Below, one piece after another: positions 16,660 to 23,890 of a stretch of 56,483 bases of DNA. The stretch covers positions 1 through 56,483 of the forward strand of contig JAFKKV010000044.1 of the NCBI GenBank assembly GCA_017304475.1, read 5' to 3'. Made by a program: the position numbers and the translations under genes. Position 1 is the first letter of the stretch; every line of letters starts with the position of its first letter. The notes below the pieces were generated by a model. The model did no database searches and had not been told where the DNA came from. It worked only from the letters and a program-made list of their open reading frames with translations. Source of the DNA: Hyphomicrobiales bacterium. Its GTDB lineage: Bacteria; Pseudomonadota; Alphaproteobacteria; Rhizobiales; Phreatobacteraceae.

Positions 16660-18174
16660 CTAACCCTCCAGAATCGCCGTGACAGCGTCTTCGAGGCGGG
16701 CGGCGGCGTCCAGCGCCTGTTGTTCCTTGGCGGCGAGGCGCTTGCCATCGGCGGCCAGCACGGCGCGCGCGGTGGCGACCTCGCGGGTGATCGCCTCCGG
16801 CGCCGGGCCGCCGGTCAAGGTGCGGCGGCGCACGAAGCCGGCCGGGTCCATCGCGGCGTCGAAGTCGGCGTCGCTCAGGCCCGGTTCGGCGAGGCCCATG
16901 CCGCGCGCCGCCTTGTCCAGGTCGGTCGGCCGCGCCGCCATCGGGGCGATCCGGGCGGCGAGGCATTCGCGCACGAAGACGCCGACCAGCTGGTGGGCGG
17001 TGCGCCAGTCCATGCCGGAGACACGCACCAGGGCGGCGGCGAGATCGGTTGCCTGCGCCCAGTTGGCGCCGGCCAGTTCCAGCATCCGCGCCTTGCGCAC
17101 CTCGAGGTCGTGCAACAGCGGCGCCATGGTCTCCAGCCGCACGCCGAGGCCGCGGCCGAGATCCCACAGCACCGCCTGGCTGTTGCGCCGCTCCATGATC
17201 GGGAAGCCCGTCGGCCCCTTCTCCGCCGAAAACACCGTGACGAGGAAGCCGAGCGATTGTGCCGCCAGACCCTTCATGTCCTCCAGGCCGTCGGGGTTCT
17301 TCTTCTGCGGCATGATGCTGCTGGTGCCGCAATAGCGGTCCGGCAGCTCCACCATGGCGAATTCGGTGGTCGACCAGAGGAACAGGTCGTCGGCGAGCCG
17401 CCCCAATGTCTGGGCCAGCACCGCCAGCACGCCGGCATATTCCATCTCCAGGTCGTGGCTGAGAATGGCGTCCATGGTGTGCGGCAAGGGATCGTCGAAA
17501 CCGAGCAGCAAGGCGGTGCGCGCGCGGTCGAGCGGAAAATCGCTGCCGGTCATGATCGCGGCGCCCGCCGGCGAGCGGTTCAGTCGGTCGTGGAACGAGA
17601 TCAGCCGGGCGCTGTCGCGAGCAAAGCAGACCTCGAACATGGTCGCCCAATGGGCGAAGGTGGTGGGCTGGGCATGCTGGCCATGGGTATAGCCGGGCAT
17701 CACCGTCTCGCGATGCGCCTCGGCCAGGTCGAGCAGAGTCGCGCGCAAGGCTTCCAGCGCGTGCAGGATGCGGTGGACATGGCGCTTGAAGGTCAGCCGC
17801 CGCGCCACCTCGATCAGGTCGCCGGAGCTGCGGCCGAGATGCAGCCGGCCGCCGATATCCTCGCCGAGCGTGCGGATCAGGTAATGCTCGCCGGAATGCA
17901 TGCCGCCATCGGCGGCGGCGCGGGCCTGTTCCATGCCCTCCGCCTCCATGGCGCGGAAGGCGCCGAGGATGGCCTTGCCGGTCGCAGGCGCGATGATGCC
18001 GGTTTCGGTCAGCATCACCGCATGCGCCTTGTCGAAGGCATGGATGCCGTGGATCGACTCGCCCAGCAGGTTGGAGCGATGGAAGTCGAGATGGGCAAGC
18101 GGCTCTTCCGTCAGGCGGGTGCCGGCGGTGCGGAAGCCGCGATATTCGGTCCCTGCGCTCGTGCCTGTGCTCAT
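16660..18174 (-). CDS. Argininosuccinate-lyase-superfamily C-N lyase (not ArgH)
   Basis: A 504-residue member of the aspartase/fumarase superfamily, longer than ArgH (about 460). It keeps the family signature GTSSIMPQKKNP (283-294, with the flexible-loop serine at 285/286) and GYTHGQHAQP (161-170, general-acid His164). The ArgH segment usually reading GRSRND is GRSSGD here (114-119), so the Arg-Asn pair that binds argininosuccinate is missing. It should therefore eliminate fumarate from another N-substituted aspartate. Its size and neighbour, an MmgE/PrpD protein, recall the lyases for iminodisuccinate and EDDS. It lies 13 bp after the MmgE/PrpD gene. Confidence 0.8.
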   Translation of the reverse strand: MSTGTSAGTEYRGFRTAGTRLTEEPLAHLDFHRSNLLGESIHGIHAFDKAHAVMLTETGIIAPATGKAILGAFRAMEAEGMEQARAAADGGMHSGEHYLIRTLGEDIGGRLHLGRSSGDLIEVARRLTFKRHVHRILHALEALRATLLDLAEAHRETVMPGYTHGQHAQPTTFAHWATMFEVCFARDSARLISFHDRLNRSPAGAAIMTGSDFPLDRARTALLLGFDDPLPHTMDAILSHDLEMEYAGVLAVLAQTLGRLADDLFLWSTTEFAMVELPDRYCGTSSIMPQKKNPDGLEDMKGLAAQSLGFLVTVFSAEKGPTGFPIMERRNSQAVLWDLGRGLGVRLETMAPLLHDLEVRKARMLELAGANWAQATDLAAALVRVSGMDWRTAHQLVGVFVRECLAARIAPMAARPTDLDKAARGMGLAEPGLSDADFDAAMDPAGFVRRRTLTGGPAPEAITREVATARAVLAADGKRLAAKEQQALDAAARLEDAVTAILEG

Positions 18175-18187
18175 GGCAGTCGTCCTT

Positions 18188-19558
18188 TCATGTCGTCGTC
18201 AGCAGTGCCGGCAAGGTCGCGCAATCGGCTCCCCGGCCGAGCGCCAGCACCAGCGCCTCGACGTCCGCCGCACGGGCCGCACCGAGCACCGGCGTCGCCA
18301 GGCCGCGATATTTCCCGATCAGCGCGCCGTCGGGCAGCGGCCGGTCCCAGGAGCCCGCGGGGATATCGATGCGCAGCGTCCGTGGCGCGCCCTGGCGCGG
18401 CGCAACCGTCAGCCGCGCGGCGATATTGCTGTCCACCGCCGGATCGTGCACCACCCGAATGCGCGCCAGCCAGTCGGCGACGTCAGGGCTGGCACGCACG
18501 CTGTCGGCGAAGCTCGGCAGGCTGGCATCGCCATGCAGCCAGGCGACCGCAACGGCATAGGGCAGGCTCATCTGGGCATCGACCAGGGAGGCCACCGAGG
18601 TGCCGCCGCACATTCGGACAATGGTCGGGTGCACGCCGACCTCGATGCCGGCGACACCGTCCGCCGGCAGGTCGCGGCGTAGCTCCAGCGCCGCCTCCAC
18701 CGCCGCATGGGTGCCGCGGCAGGAGGCGTAGGGCTTGATCGAGGAGCGGTGGATCCGCCAGAAGCCGCCGAGATCGCGGGTCAGGGCTTCGGGTTGGGCT
18801 GCCTCCCGCGCATAGGTCGCCAGGAAGCCGCCCCAGGGCGCGTCGAAGACATGGGCCGGACCGGTCATGCCGTGCCGGGCGAGCGCCGCCGCCGAAAGCC
18901 CGGAGGCCGCGGCATGGCCCGGATGAAGCCGCTTGGTCATCGCCCCGTCCTGCAGGAAGGACCAGTTGCCCGAGGCGAAGGACCCGGCAATGCCCAGCGC
19001 CTGCGCGGCGATATCGACCGGCAGGCGCCAGAGCCGCGCCACCGCCATGGCCGCGCCGAAGACGCCGCAGGTGCCGGTGGAATGCCAGCCGGCGCCGTTA
19101 TGGGCGTCATAGCCGCCGGCCGCCTCCATCACCCGGCGGCCGAGATCATAACCGGCGACGATGGCCGCGATCAGGTCGGCTTCGGTCGCCTGCGGCGCCT
19201 CGGCCAGGGCCGCCAGGACGGCCGGCACCACGACGGCACCGGAATGGTCGCAGCCGCTGGCGTCATCGAGTTCCAGCGCATGGGCAGCCGTGCCATTGAC
19301 CAGCGCGGCCAGCGCCGGTGGCACCCGGCGCGCGCTGCCCCAGACCGGCGCCCGGCCATCGGCGCCATAGAGTGCGGCCCCCGCCCCCAACACGGCCCGC
19401 GGTTCCGGCCGCGCCGCGCCGGCCAGGGCGGCGCCCAGCGTGTCGAGAAGATGCCGCCGCACGGCATGGACCGTGGCCTCGGGCAGATCCTCGGCTCTGA
19501 GCGCCGTGTAGAAGCGCGCCAGCGTCACGGCCGGCGATTGAGCGGGCGCATCCGTCAT
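18188..19558 (-). CDS. MmgE/PrpD family protein (possible iminodisuccinate-epimerase type)
   Basis: A 456-residue protein from the ATG at 19558, which overlaps the binding-protein stop (ATGA). Family features: HLLDTLGAALAGA, NGTAAHALELDDAS, HSTGTCGVFGAA, HPGHAAASGL and SSIKPYASCRGTH. The family includes 2-methylcitrate dehydratase, cis-aconitate decarboxylase and iminodisuccinate epimerase. No methylcitrate-cycle genes are near. Placement directly before a fumarase-superfamily C-N lyase makes epimerisation of an N-(dicarboxyethyl) amino acid the most attractive reading, because the lyase is stereospecific. Dehydratase or isomerase activity remains possible. Confidence 0.78.
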   Translation of the reverse strand: MTDAPAQSPAVTLARFYTALRAEDLPEATVHAVRRHLLDTLGAALAGAARPEPRAVLGAGAALYGADGRAPVWGSARRVPPALAALVNGTAAHALELDDASGCDHSGAVVVPAVLAALAEAPQATEADLIAAIVAGYDLGRRVMEAAGGYDAHNGAGWHSTGTCGVFGAAMAVARLWRLPVDIAAQALGIAGSFASGNWSFLQDGAMTKRLHPGHAAASGLSAAALARHGMTGPAHVFDAPWGGFLATYAREAAQPEALTRDLGGFWRIHRSSIKPYASCRGTHAAVEAALELRRDLPADGVAGIEVGVHPTIVRMCGGTSVASLVDAQMSLPYAVAVAWLHGDASLPSFADSVRASPDVADWLARIRVVHDPAVDSNIAARLTVAPRQGAPRTLRIDIPAGSWDRPLPDGALIGKYRGLATPVLGAARAADVEALVLALGRGADCATLPALLTTT

Positions 19559-20451
19559 GGCGCACGCGGCGCGCCGTTGATCGTCACCGCCTGCACCTGG
19601 ATGTAGGGCATCTGCCATTTCTGGAAGATGCGCGCATAGGTGCCGTCGGCCATCATGGCGGTGACCACGTCGGCCACCGCATCGCGCAGCCCCGGCCGCG
19701 ACTTGGCGATGCCGAAACCGGCCAGGTCGACCGAGACCGGCTCGCCGATCAGCACGAACTTGCCGCGATCGGCGGATTCGGGCGATTCATTGAGGTAGCG
19801 GATGGCCTCGACGCCTTGGGCCGCGGCGACCACTCGCCCCTGGATGAGCTGCAGCCGCGCATCGGCGGTGCGTTCGGTCAGCGACATCTGGACCGGCGGC
19901 AAGCCCTTGGCGACGCAATGCGTGTCGCTGAAGGTCCGCATGTGAATGTAGAAGATGCCGTTGCGGTTGACCGCGACCGGCTTGCCGCAGACATCAGCGG
20001 GCTTGCTCAGCCCGGATGCCGTGGCGACATGGGGCATGGAGAAGATCTGCACGCCGGTGGCGAAATAATCGACGAAATCGGTCTTCTCGCGGCGCGCCGG
20101 AATATCGGTCATGCCGGAGGCGCCCATGTCGATGCGGCCGGTATCGAGCGAGGTGATGAGCTGCTCGAAGCCCTGCTCGACCCAGACCGCCTGCAGCCCG
20201 AGCCGCTTGGCGATCTCATTGCCGAGGTCGATGTCGAGACCGAGCAGCGCATTGGTCGCCGGGTCCTTGTATTCCAGCGGCGGATAGGTCGGCGAGGTGC
20301 CGATGCGGAGCTGGCCGGCCGCCCGGATCTCCGCCGGCAGACGCGCCGCATAGGGATTGGCCTCCTGCGCCTGCGCCGTGCCGGCAAGCCCCGCCAGCAG
20401 CAGGCCGAGACCGCCTGCCAGAACGACCGCGCGCCTTGTCATCCAAACCAT
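19555..20451 (-). CDS. Family 3 (polar amino acid) solute-binding protein, orphan
   Basis: A 298-residue periplasmic protein: signal peptide 1-28 (cleavage at AQAQ), then LRIGTSPTYPPLEYKD, GLDIDLGNEIAKRLG and GFEQLITSLDTGRIDMGASG, the classic family 3 pattern. GGAGAGGCGG precedes the ATG at 20451. It begins the operon containing the MmgE/PrpD, lyase, regulator and dipeptidase genes, but no permease or ATPase of its class is adjacent. A shared operator-like site lies 73-99 bp upstream. It may feed the incomplete Aap-type permease or a remote one. Confidence 0.85.
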   Translation of the reverse strand: MVWMTRRAVVLAGGLGLLLAGLAGTAQAQEANPYAARLPAEIRAAGQLRIGTSPTYPPLEYKDPATNALLGLDIDLGNEIAKRLGLQAVWVEQGFEQLITSLDTGRIDMGASGMTDIPARREKTDFVDYFATGVQIFSMPHVATASGLSKPADVCGKPVAVNRNGIFYIHMRTFSDTHCVAKGLPPVQMSLTERTADARLQLIQGRVVAAAQGVEAIRYLNESPESADRGKFVLIGEPVSVDLAGFGIAKSRPGLRDAVADVVTAMMADGTYARIFQKWQMPYIQVQAVTINGAPRAP

Positions 20452-20523
20452 TCCGCCTCTCCTTCGCCCAGCCCGGATCCGAACTACCGAAGCCGCTCGA
20501 CACCCCGGAAGAAGTGTCCCGTC

Positions 20524-20550
20524 GGTTCCTGACAGGAAACTTCTGTTGAC
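20524..20550. promoter_or_regulatory. Shared operator-like site, copy 2, in divergent promoter region
   Basis: AGGAAACTTCTGTTGAC at 20534-20550 repeats the site at 14769-14785 exactly. The left part GGTTCCTGACAGGAAAC (20524-20540) is a near-perfect inverted repeat. On the plus strand its end supplies a TTGACA -35 box (20546-20551) with TTTGCT about 17 bp on, a plausible promoter for the ureohydrolase gene. It can also control the binding-protein operon on the other strand. Confidence 0.68.
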
Positions 20551-20655
20551 ACCGGATGCTCCCTGCGATTTGCTCCGGTGTCAAGCGCGGTCACGCCGCC
20601 GATCGTTCGTTTTGGCGCCCCCATGGCGAGGCGCCGGCAGCATGGAGAACGCAGC

Positions 20656-21651
20656 ATGGATGCCGCAGCAGTCGCAGGGCTGAAGCCGCTGGGCCTGGTC
20701 GCGCCCGGCACCGTGGTCAACACGATGAAGGGCGATGCCGACGAGCGGCGCGCCGGCGGCTGGCTGGAATGGGACGGCGCGCTCGACGGCCTCAAGGCGG
20801 CCCTGCTGGGCATCCCCTTCGACGGCGCCTCGGTGGTGCGCAGCGGCTCGCGCGGCGGGCCCGACGCGGTGCGCCGCGGCATGATGTGGTACACCACCTT
20901 CAGCAGCAGCGACGGGCGCGGCATGGACGCCTTCAAAGTCGCCGATATCGGCGACGTGCTGGTGACCCTGACCGACATGCCGGCCACCTTCGACCGGGTG
21001 AGCGAGGCCATTACCGGGCTGGTGGCGCGCGGCATCGTGCCGGTGTCGATCGGCGGCGACCATTCCATCGCCTATCCCTGCATGCGCGGCGTGGTGCGCG
21101 CTCTCGGTGCCGGCAAGCGCCTCGGCATCATCCATTTCGACGCACATCACGACCTGCGCGCCGCCCATCTCGGCGCGGAATCGAGCGGCGTGCCGTTCCG
21201 CAAGGCGCTGGAAACATTGCCGGAGGCGGTGCTGGGGCGGAACCTTGTGCAGATCGGCATGGCCGAATTCACCAATTCGCCGCAACTGGCCGACTATGCC
21301 CGCGCCCAGGGTGTCACGGTGATCCCCGGCCGCGGCCTGCGCCATGGCGGCATGACGGAAGCCGTGAAGCGGGCGCTGGCCATCGCCGGCGACGGCACCG
21401 ATGCGATCTATGTTTCCGTCGATATCGACTGCATCGACCAGGCCCAGGCGCCGGGCACTGCCGCGCCGAACCCGTTCGGCCTCGACCTGCGCGACGTCCA
21501 GGAGGCTTTGCGCATGATCGCCGGCGATCCCAAGACCGTAGGGCTGGACCTGGTCGAGATCTCGCCGCCCTTCGACCGCGACGACATGACCGGCCGGGCC
21601 GGCGCCTCGCTGGTGCTCAGCTTCCTCTATGGCCTGGCCGGCCGCGCCTGA
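20656..21651 (+). CDS. Agmatinase/arginase-family Mn-dependent ureohydrolase
   Basis: A 331-residue enzyme from the ATG at 20656 (GGAGAA ribosome site). All binuclear Mn ligands are visible: His136 (IGGDHSIA), Asp162, His164 and Asp166 (FDAHHD), and Asp256 and Asp258 (SVDIDCID). The family hydrolyses a guanidino or formimidoyl group to urea or formamide. The substrate segment reads QAQAPGTAAPNPFGL rather than the agmatinase APGTGTPE type, so the substrate is probably not agmatine itself. It is divergent from the lyase operon and shares its operator-like site, so it likely acts on a product of the same pathway. Confidence 0.85.
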   Translation: MDAAAVAGLKPLGLVAPGTVVNTMKGDADERRAGGWLEWDGALDGLKAALLGIPFDGASVVRSGSRGGPDAVRRGMMWYTTFSSSDGRGMDAFKVADIGDVLVTLTDMPATFDRVSEAITGLVARGIVPVSIGGDHSIAYPCMRGVVRALGAGKRLGIIHFDAHHDLRAAHLGAESSGVPFRKALETLPEAVLGRNLVQIGMAEFTNSPQLADYARAQGVTVIPGRGLRHGGMTEAVKRALAIAGDGTDAIYVSVDIDCIDQAQAPGTAAPNPFGLDLRDVQEALRMIAGDPKTVGLDLVEISPPFDRDDMTGRAGASLVLSFLYGLAGRA

Positions 21652-21688
21652 CACAGGCGATGGTGAAGGGGCCTTCCGGTCCGCCCTG

Positions 21689-21708
21689 CCCGGTCGGGAG
21701 CGACCGGG
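21689..21708. terminator. Hairpin between convergent genes
   Basis: CCCGGTCG, loop GGAG, CGACCGGG forms an 8-bp perfect stem 38 bp after the ureohydrolase stop. No T-run follows on either strand. It may slow polymerase or protect 3' ends of the two convergent transcripts. Confidence 0.4.
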
Positions 21709-21788
21709 GCCGAAGCGCTGGCCAGGGCGATCCGCGAGCGTGGCGCCGTGCGTTTCCGATCGAATGGCCTGCGACCTCAGGCTCTGGG

Positions 21789-22055
21789 CTAGCCCTTCGA
21801 TGCGCCGGGGTCCTTGGCCTCCGTGCCGCCCTGCGCGAACAGCTTGCCGAAAATCTGAGAAATCCACTCGGCGTTCTGCGGCACGCCGGAGAACCAGGTC
21901 TTCATCAAGGCCTCGGGCGAGAACCGCTCGACCTGCGCCATCATGCTCTTTTCCATCTCGGCCAGCATGGCGGCCTGCATCGGCTGCACATCGGGAAGCC
22001 CGAGGAATTGCCGGGCTTCCAGAGGCGTGCAATCGATCTCGACGGTGACCTTCAT
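21789..22055 (-). CDS. DUF6489 family small protein
   Basis: An 88-residue cytosolic protein starting MKVTVEIDCTPLEARQFLGL, which I recognise as the DUF6489 family of alphaproteobacteria. An AGGAGGGAC ribosome site stands before the ATG at 22055. The middle is helical (AAMLAEMEKSMMAQVERF, LMKTWF). No function is known. A longer frame upstream is not supported. It is convergent with the ureohydrolase gene, and the aldolase/phosphatase gene lies 222 bp upstream on the same strand. Confidence 0.85.
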   Translation of the reverse strand: MKVTVEIDCTPLEARQFLGLPDVQPMQAAMLAEMEKSMMAQVERFSPEALMKTWFSGVPQNAEWISQIFGKLFAQGGTEAKDPGASKG

Positions 22056-22159
22056 CACGGTGTCCCTCCTCGGACCTGGCCTCATGACCGGCACGAGCAG
22101 CATGGGCGGAATCTTTGCCGGATGACAGTCCCCGCCCGCGGATGCCCGGCCCGGGCGCA

Positions 22160-22198
22160 CGGCAAGTGCCTTTGGCCAACCCGGCCAAGGACTTGCCG
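22160..22198. other. 39-nt long hairpin downstream of FBP aldolase/phosphatase
   Basis: CGGCAAGT pairs with ACTTGCCG, and inside it an 8-bp stem (CTTTGGCC with GGCCAAGG) caps the structure. It lies about 80 bp past the stop at 22278. No U-tract follows, so it may be an mRNA 3'-end stabiliser or a weak terminator. Confidence 0.5.
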
Positions 22199-22277
22199 CC
22201 TTGTCTTCAGCTCTCGATTCAGGCCGTTCAGATCTTGATTCAAGCCCGAGCCACGGCGCCAGCGCCTGGTTGCTCCT

Positions 22278-23453
22278 TCAGGACTGTCGCACATGGACGG
22301 TCGTCGGCGTCGGTTCCGGCCCGCCGCCGCCGCCCGCCTCGATCTGGAAGCGCTTGACCAGGCCGCCGACCGTGTCGCGGAAACCACCATATTCGAGCTC
22401 GGAATAGGGCAGCATGGCCGCGCCCGACCACCCTTGGCTGCGCATCTCGATGGCCTTCTGCTGCGCCCTGCGGCGCACCTCGTCCCAGGCCGGATTGGCG
22501 AAGAAGTCGGTATGGGCATCGGTGAAATGGCCGCTGCCCTCCATCGAAAAGCCGAGGCAGGACACGATCGGCAGGCAATAGGCGCCGGTCACCGCGGTGT
22601 TCACGGCCACCGGCATCAGCGGCATGACATGCGAACCGCGCGCGTCGCCGCCGACATAATGCGCCTTGACGAAAGGCGACAGCAGTTCCTCGGGCGCCGG
22701 AAAGATGCCCTGGTTGCGGATCAGCGCGACCGGATCGTCCTTGCCGGTATATTTGCCGGCGATCGAATGCAGCCGCTGCGCCGAGACCGCGGCGGCCTGC
22801 TCGCCAAAACCGCGCGAGATGATGGCGTCGATGCCGAAGCGCTCGTTGTCGCGCAGCAAGGCGGCGATGTGATAGGCGTCCTCGGGCGCGTCGAGCTCGA
22901 TGATGCTGTCGCCTGCGACATTGTCCATGTCGATGATGCGGAAGCGGAAGCCCTTGATCATCTGCGGCAGCATCAATCCGGCGCAATACATCGGATCGGC
23001 GAAGGCCAGGAACAGCGGCAGGTTATAGGCGCCGGGCCCGCATTTGTCGGCGGCCAGCACCATGAAGGATTCCGCCTGGCGATGTTTCGCCTCCAGGAGG
23101 TCGAATTCGAGTTCGGCGACCCCGGGGCCTGCGCCGCGCAGATTGCCCGAGGGCGCGTCGACCAGGAGATCCTGCCCGGCACCATAAAGACCATAGGTCT
23201 TGGCGATGGCCGTCGCGCCCAGGAAGGCATCCCAGGCGAACCGGTGGATGTCGGCATCGCCCTTGCCGCGACGGTGGCTCATGATCATGCAGATGTCGTC
23301 GCCGGTGTGGCAGACGAAACCATCGACGATCAGCCCCTGGTCGATGGCGTCGGCGACGTCGTGGCGCACACTGTCCAGCATGCGCGCCGATGGCATGGTG
23401 TGGCCGCCGATCGATCCGACGTCGGCCTTGATGACGGAAATGGTGGTCCGCAT
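22278..23453 (-). CDS. Archaeal-type bifunctional fructose-1,6-bisphosphate aldolase/phosphatase (FBPase class V)
   Basis: A 391-residue enzyme that should condense DHAP and GAP to FBP and dephosphorylate it to F6P, an anabolic gluconeogenic catalyst. Compared from memory with the Sulfolobus enzyme: metal ligands Asp11, His18, Asp52, Asp53, Gln94 and Asp136; the aldolase Tyr235 and Schiff-base Lys238 in GKYTGKDDPV; and Tyr355 in ELEYGGF. All are present, so both activities look possible. GGGAGACAGGCC precedes the ATG at 23453. The C-terminal tail is Gly-rich. Typical of archaea and deep-branching bacteria, it is uncommon in this group. Confidence 0.87.
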   Translation of the reverse strand: MRTTISVIKADVGSIGGHTMPSARMLDSVRHDVADAIDQGLIVDGFVCHTGDDICMIMSHRRGKGDADIHRFAWDAFLGATAIAKTYGLYGAGQDLLVDAPSGNLRGAGPGVAELEFDLLEAKHRQAESFMVLAADKCGPGAYNLPLFLAFADPMYCAGLMLPQMIKGFRFRIIDMDNVAGDSIIELDAPEDAYHIAALLRDNERFGIDAIISRGFGEQAAAVSAQRLHSIAGKYTGKDDPVALIRNQGIFPAPEELLSPFVKAHYVGGDARGSHVMPLMPVAVNTAVTGAYCLPIVSCLGFSMEGSGHFTDAHTDFFANPAWDEVRRRAQQKAIEMRSQGWSGAAMLPYSELEYGGFRDTVGGLVKRFQIEAGGGGGPEPTPTTVHVRQS

Positions 23454-23890
23454 GGCCTGTCTCCCTGGTGCCGGCCGCCGTGCCTCCGGCTCTGGATGAT
23501 CGGCACGGCAAGCCCATGGTTCCGCGGGCCCCGCTGTCACGCCGGGATGCCTTGAACGCCGACTGTCCAAAATCCGCGCGCTCAAGGCCCGCTCTCGCGC
23601 TTACGAAGCCGGCGGCGGTGCGGACCTCCCTGGGGAGCCCGAACGGCCCTGGATGCGGGCGCGCCGCGTGATGCGGCGGCGTGGCGCACGATGCCATCTT
23701 CCCAAGCGCACCGTTCGATCATACCAGAACAGGCCGGGAGAAACGCGCCGCTCCTGGCAGGGCGAGCACCTTCGGCCGCGGCGGCCCCTGTTCGGCCGCC
23801 TCGCCCGAACCGATCGTTCGAGCCCCATCCTCGATTGCATCGGCCCGGCGCGCCGGCCGACAATCGGGCCCATCAGAATCGGACCCGCCC
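23454..23890. other. Divergent intergenic region
   Basis: 437 bp between the aldolase/phosphatase gene and the helix-turn-helix regulator gene. It should hold both promoters. One 15-bp palindrome at 23806-23820 is listed separately. An in-frame upstream extension of the regulator to 23681 is Arg/Pro/Ser-rich and not credible. Confidence 0.55.
23806..23820. promoter_or_regulatory. 15-bp inverted repeat, candidate regulator site
   Basis: CGAACCGATCGTTCG has 5-bp arms CGAAC and GTTCG around CGATC. It ends 70 bp before the start of the helix-turn-helix regulator at 23891 and could be an autoregulatory operator. A partial match, CGTTCGATCA, occurs at about 23712. Confidence 0.35.

Noticed and set aside
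16660..18174. Annotation as housekeeping argininosuccinate lyase (argH)
   Set aside because: The substrate loop GRSSGD lacks the ArgH Arg-Asn pair, the protein is too long, and it lies in a catabolic operon without arginine biosynthesis genes.
15874..18738. A 954-codon open frame on the plus strand
   Set aside because: It is fully antisense to five well-supported minus-strand genes. Its product is an Arg/His/Gly-rich low-information sequence, a typical effect of high GC with biased third positions.
22800..22860. Suspected loss of the Schiff-base lysine in the FBP aldolase/phosphatase near RFGID
   Set aside because: Counting against the Sulfolobus sequence from memory puts the catalytic Tyr and Lys in GKYTGKDD, and both are present. 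The aldolase site looks intact.
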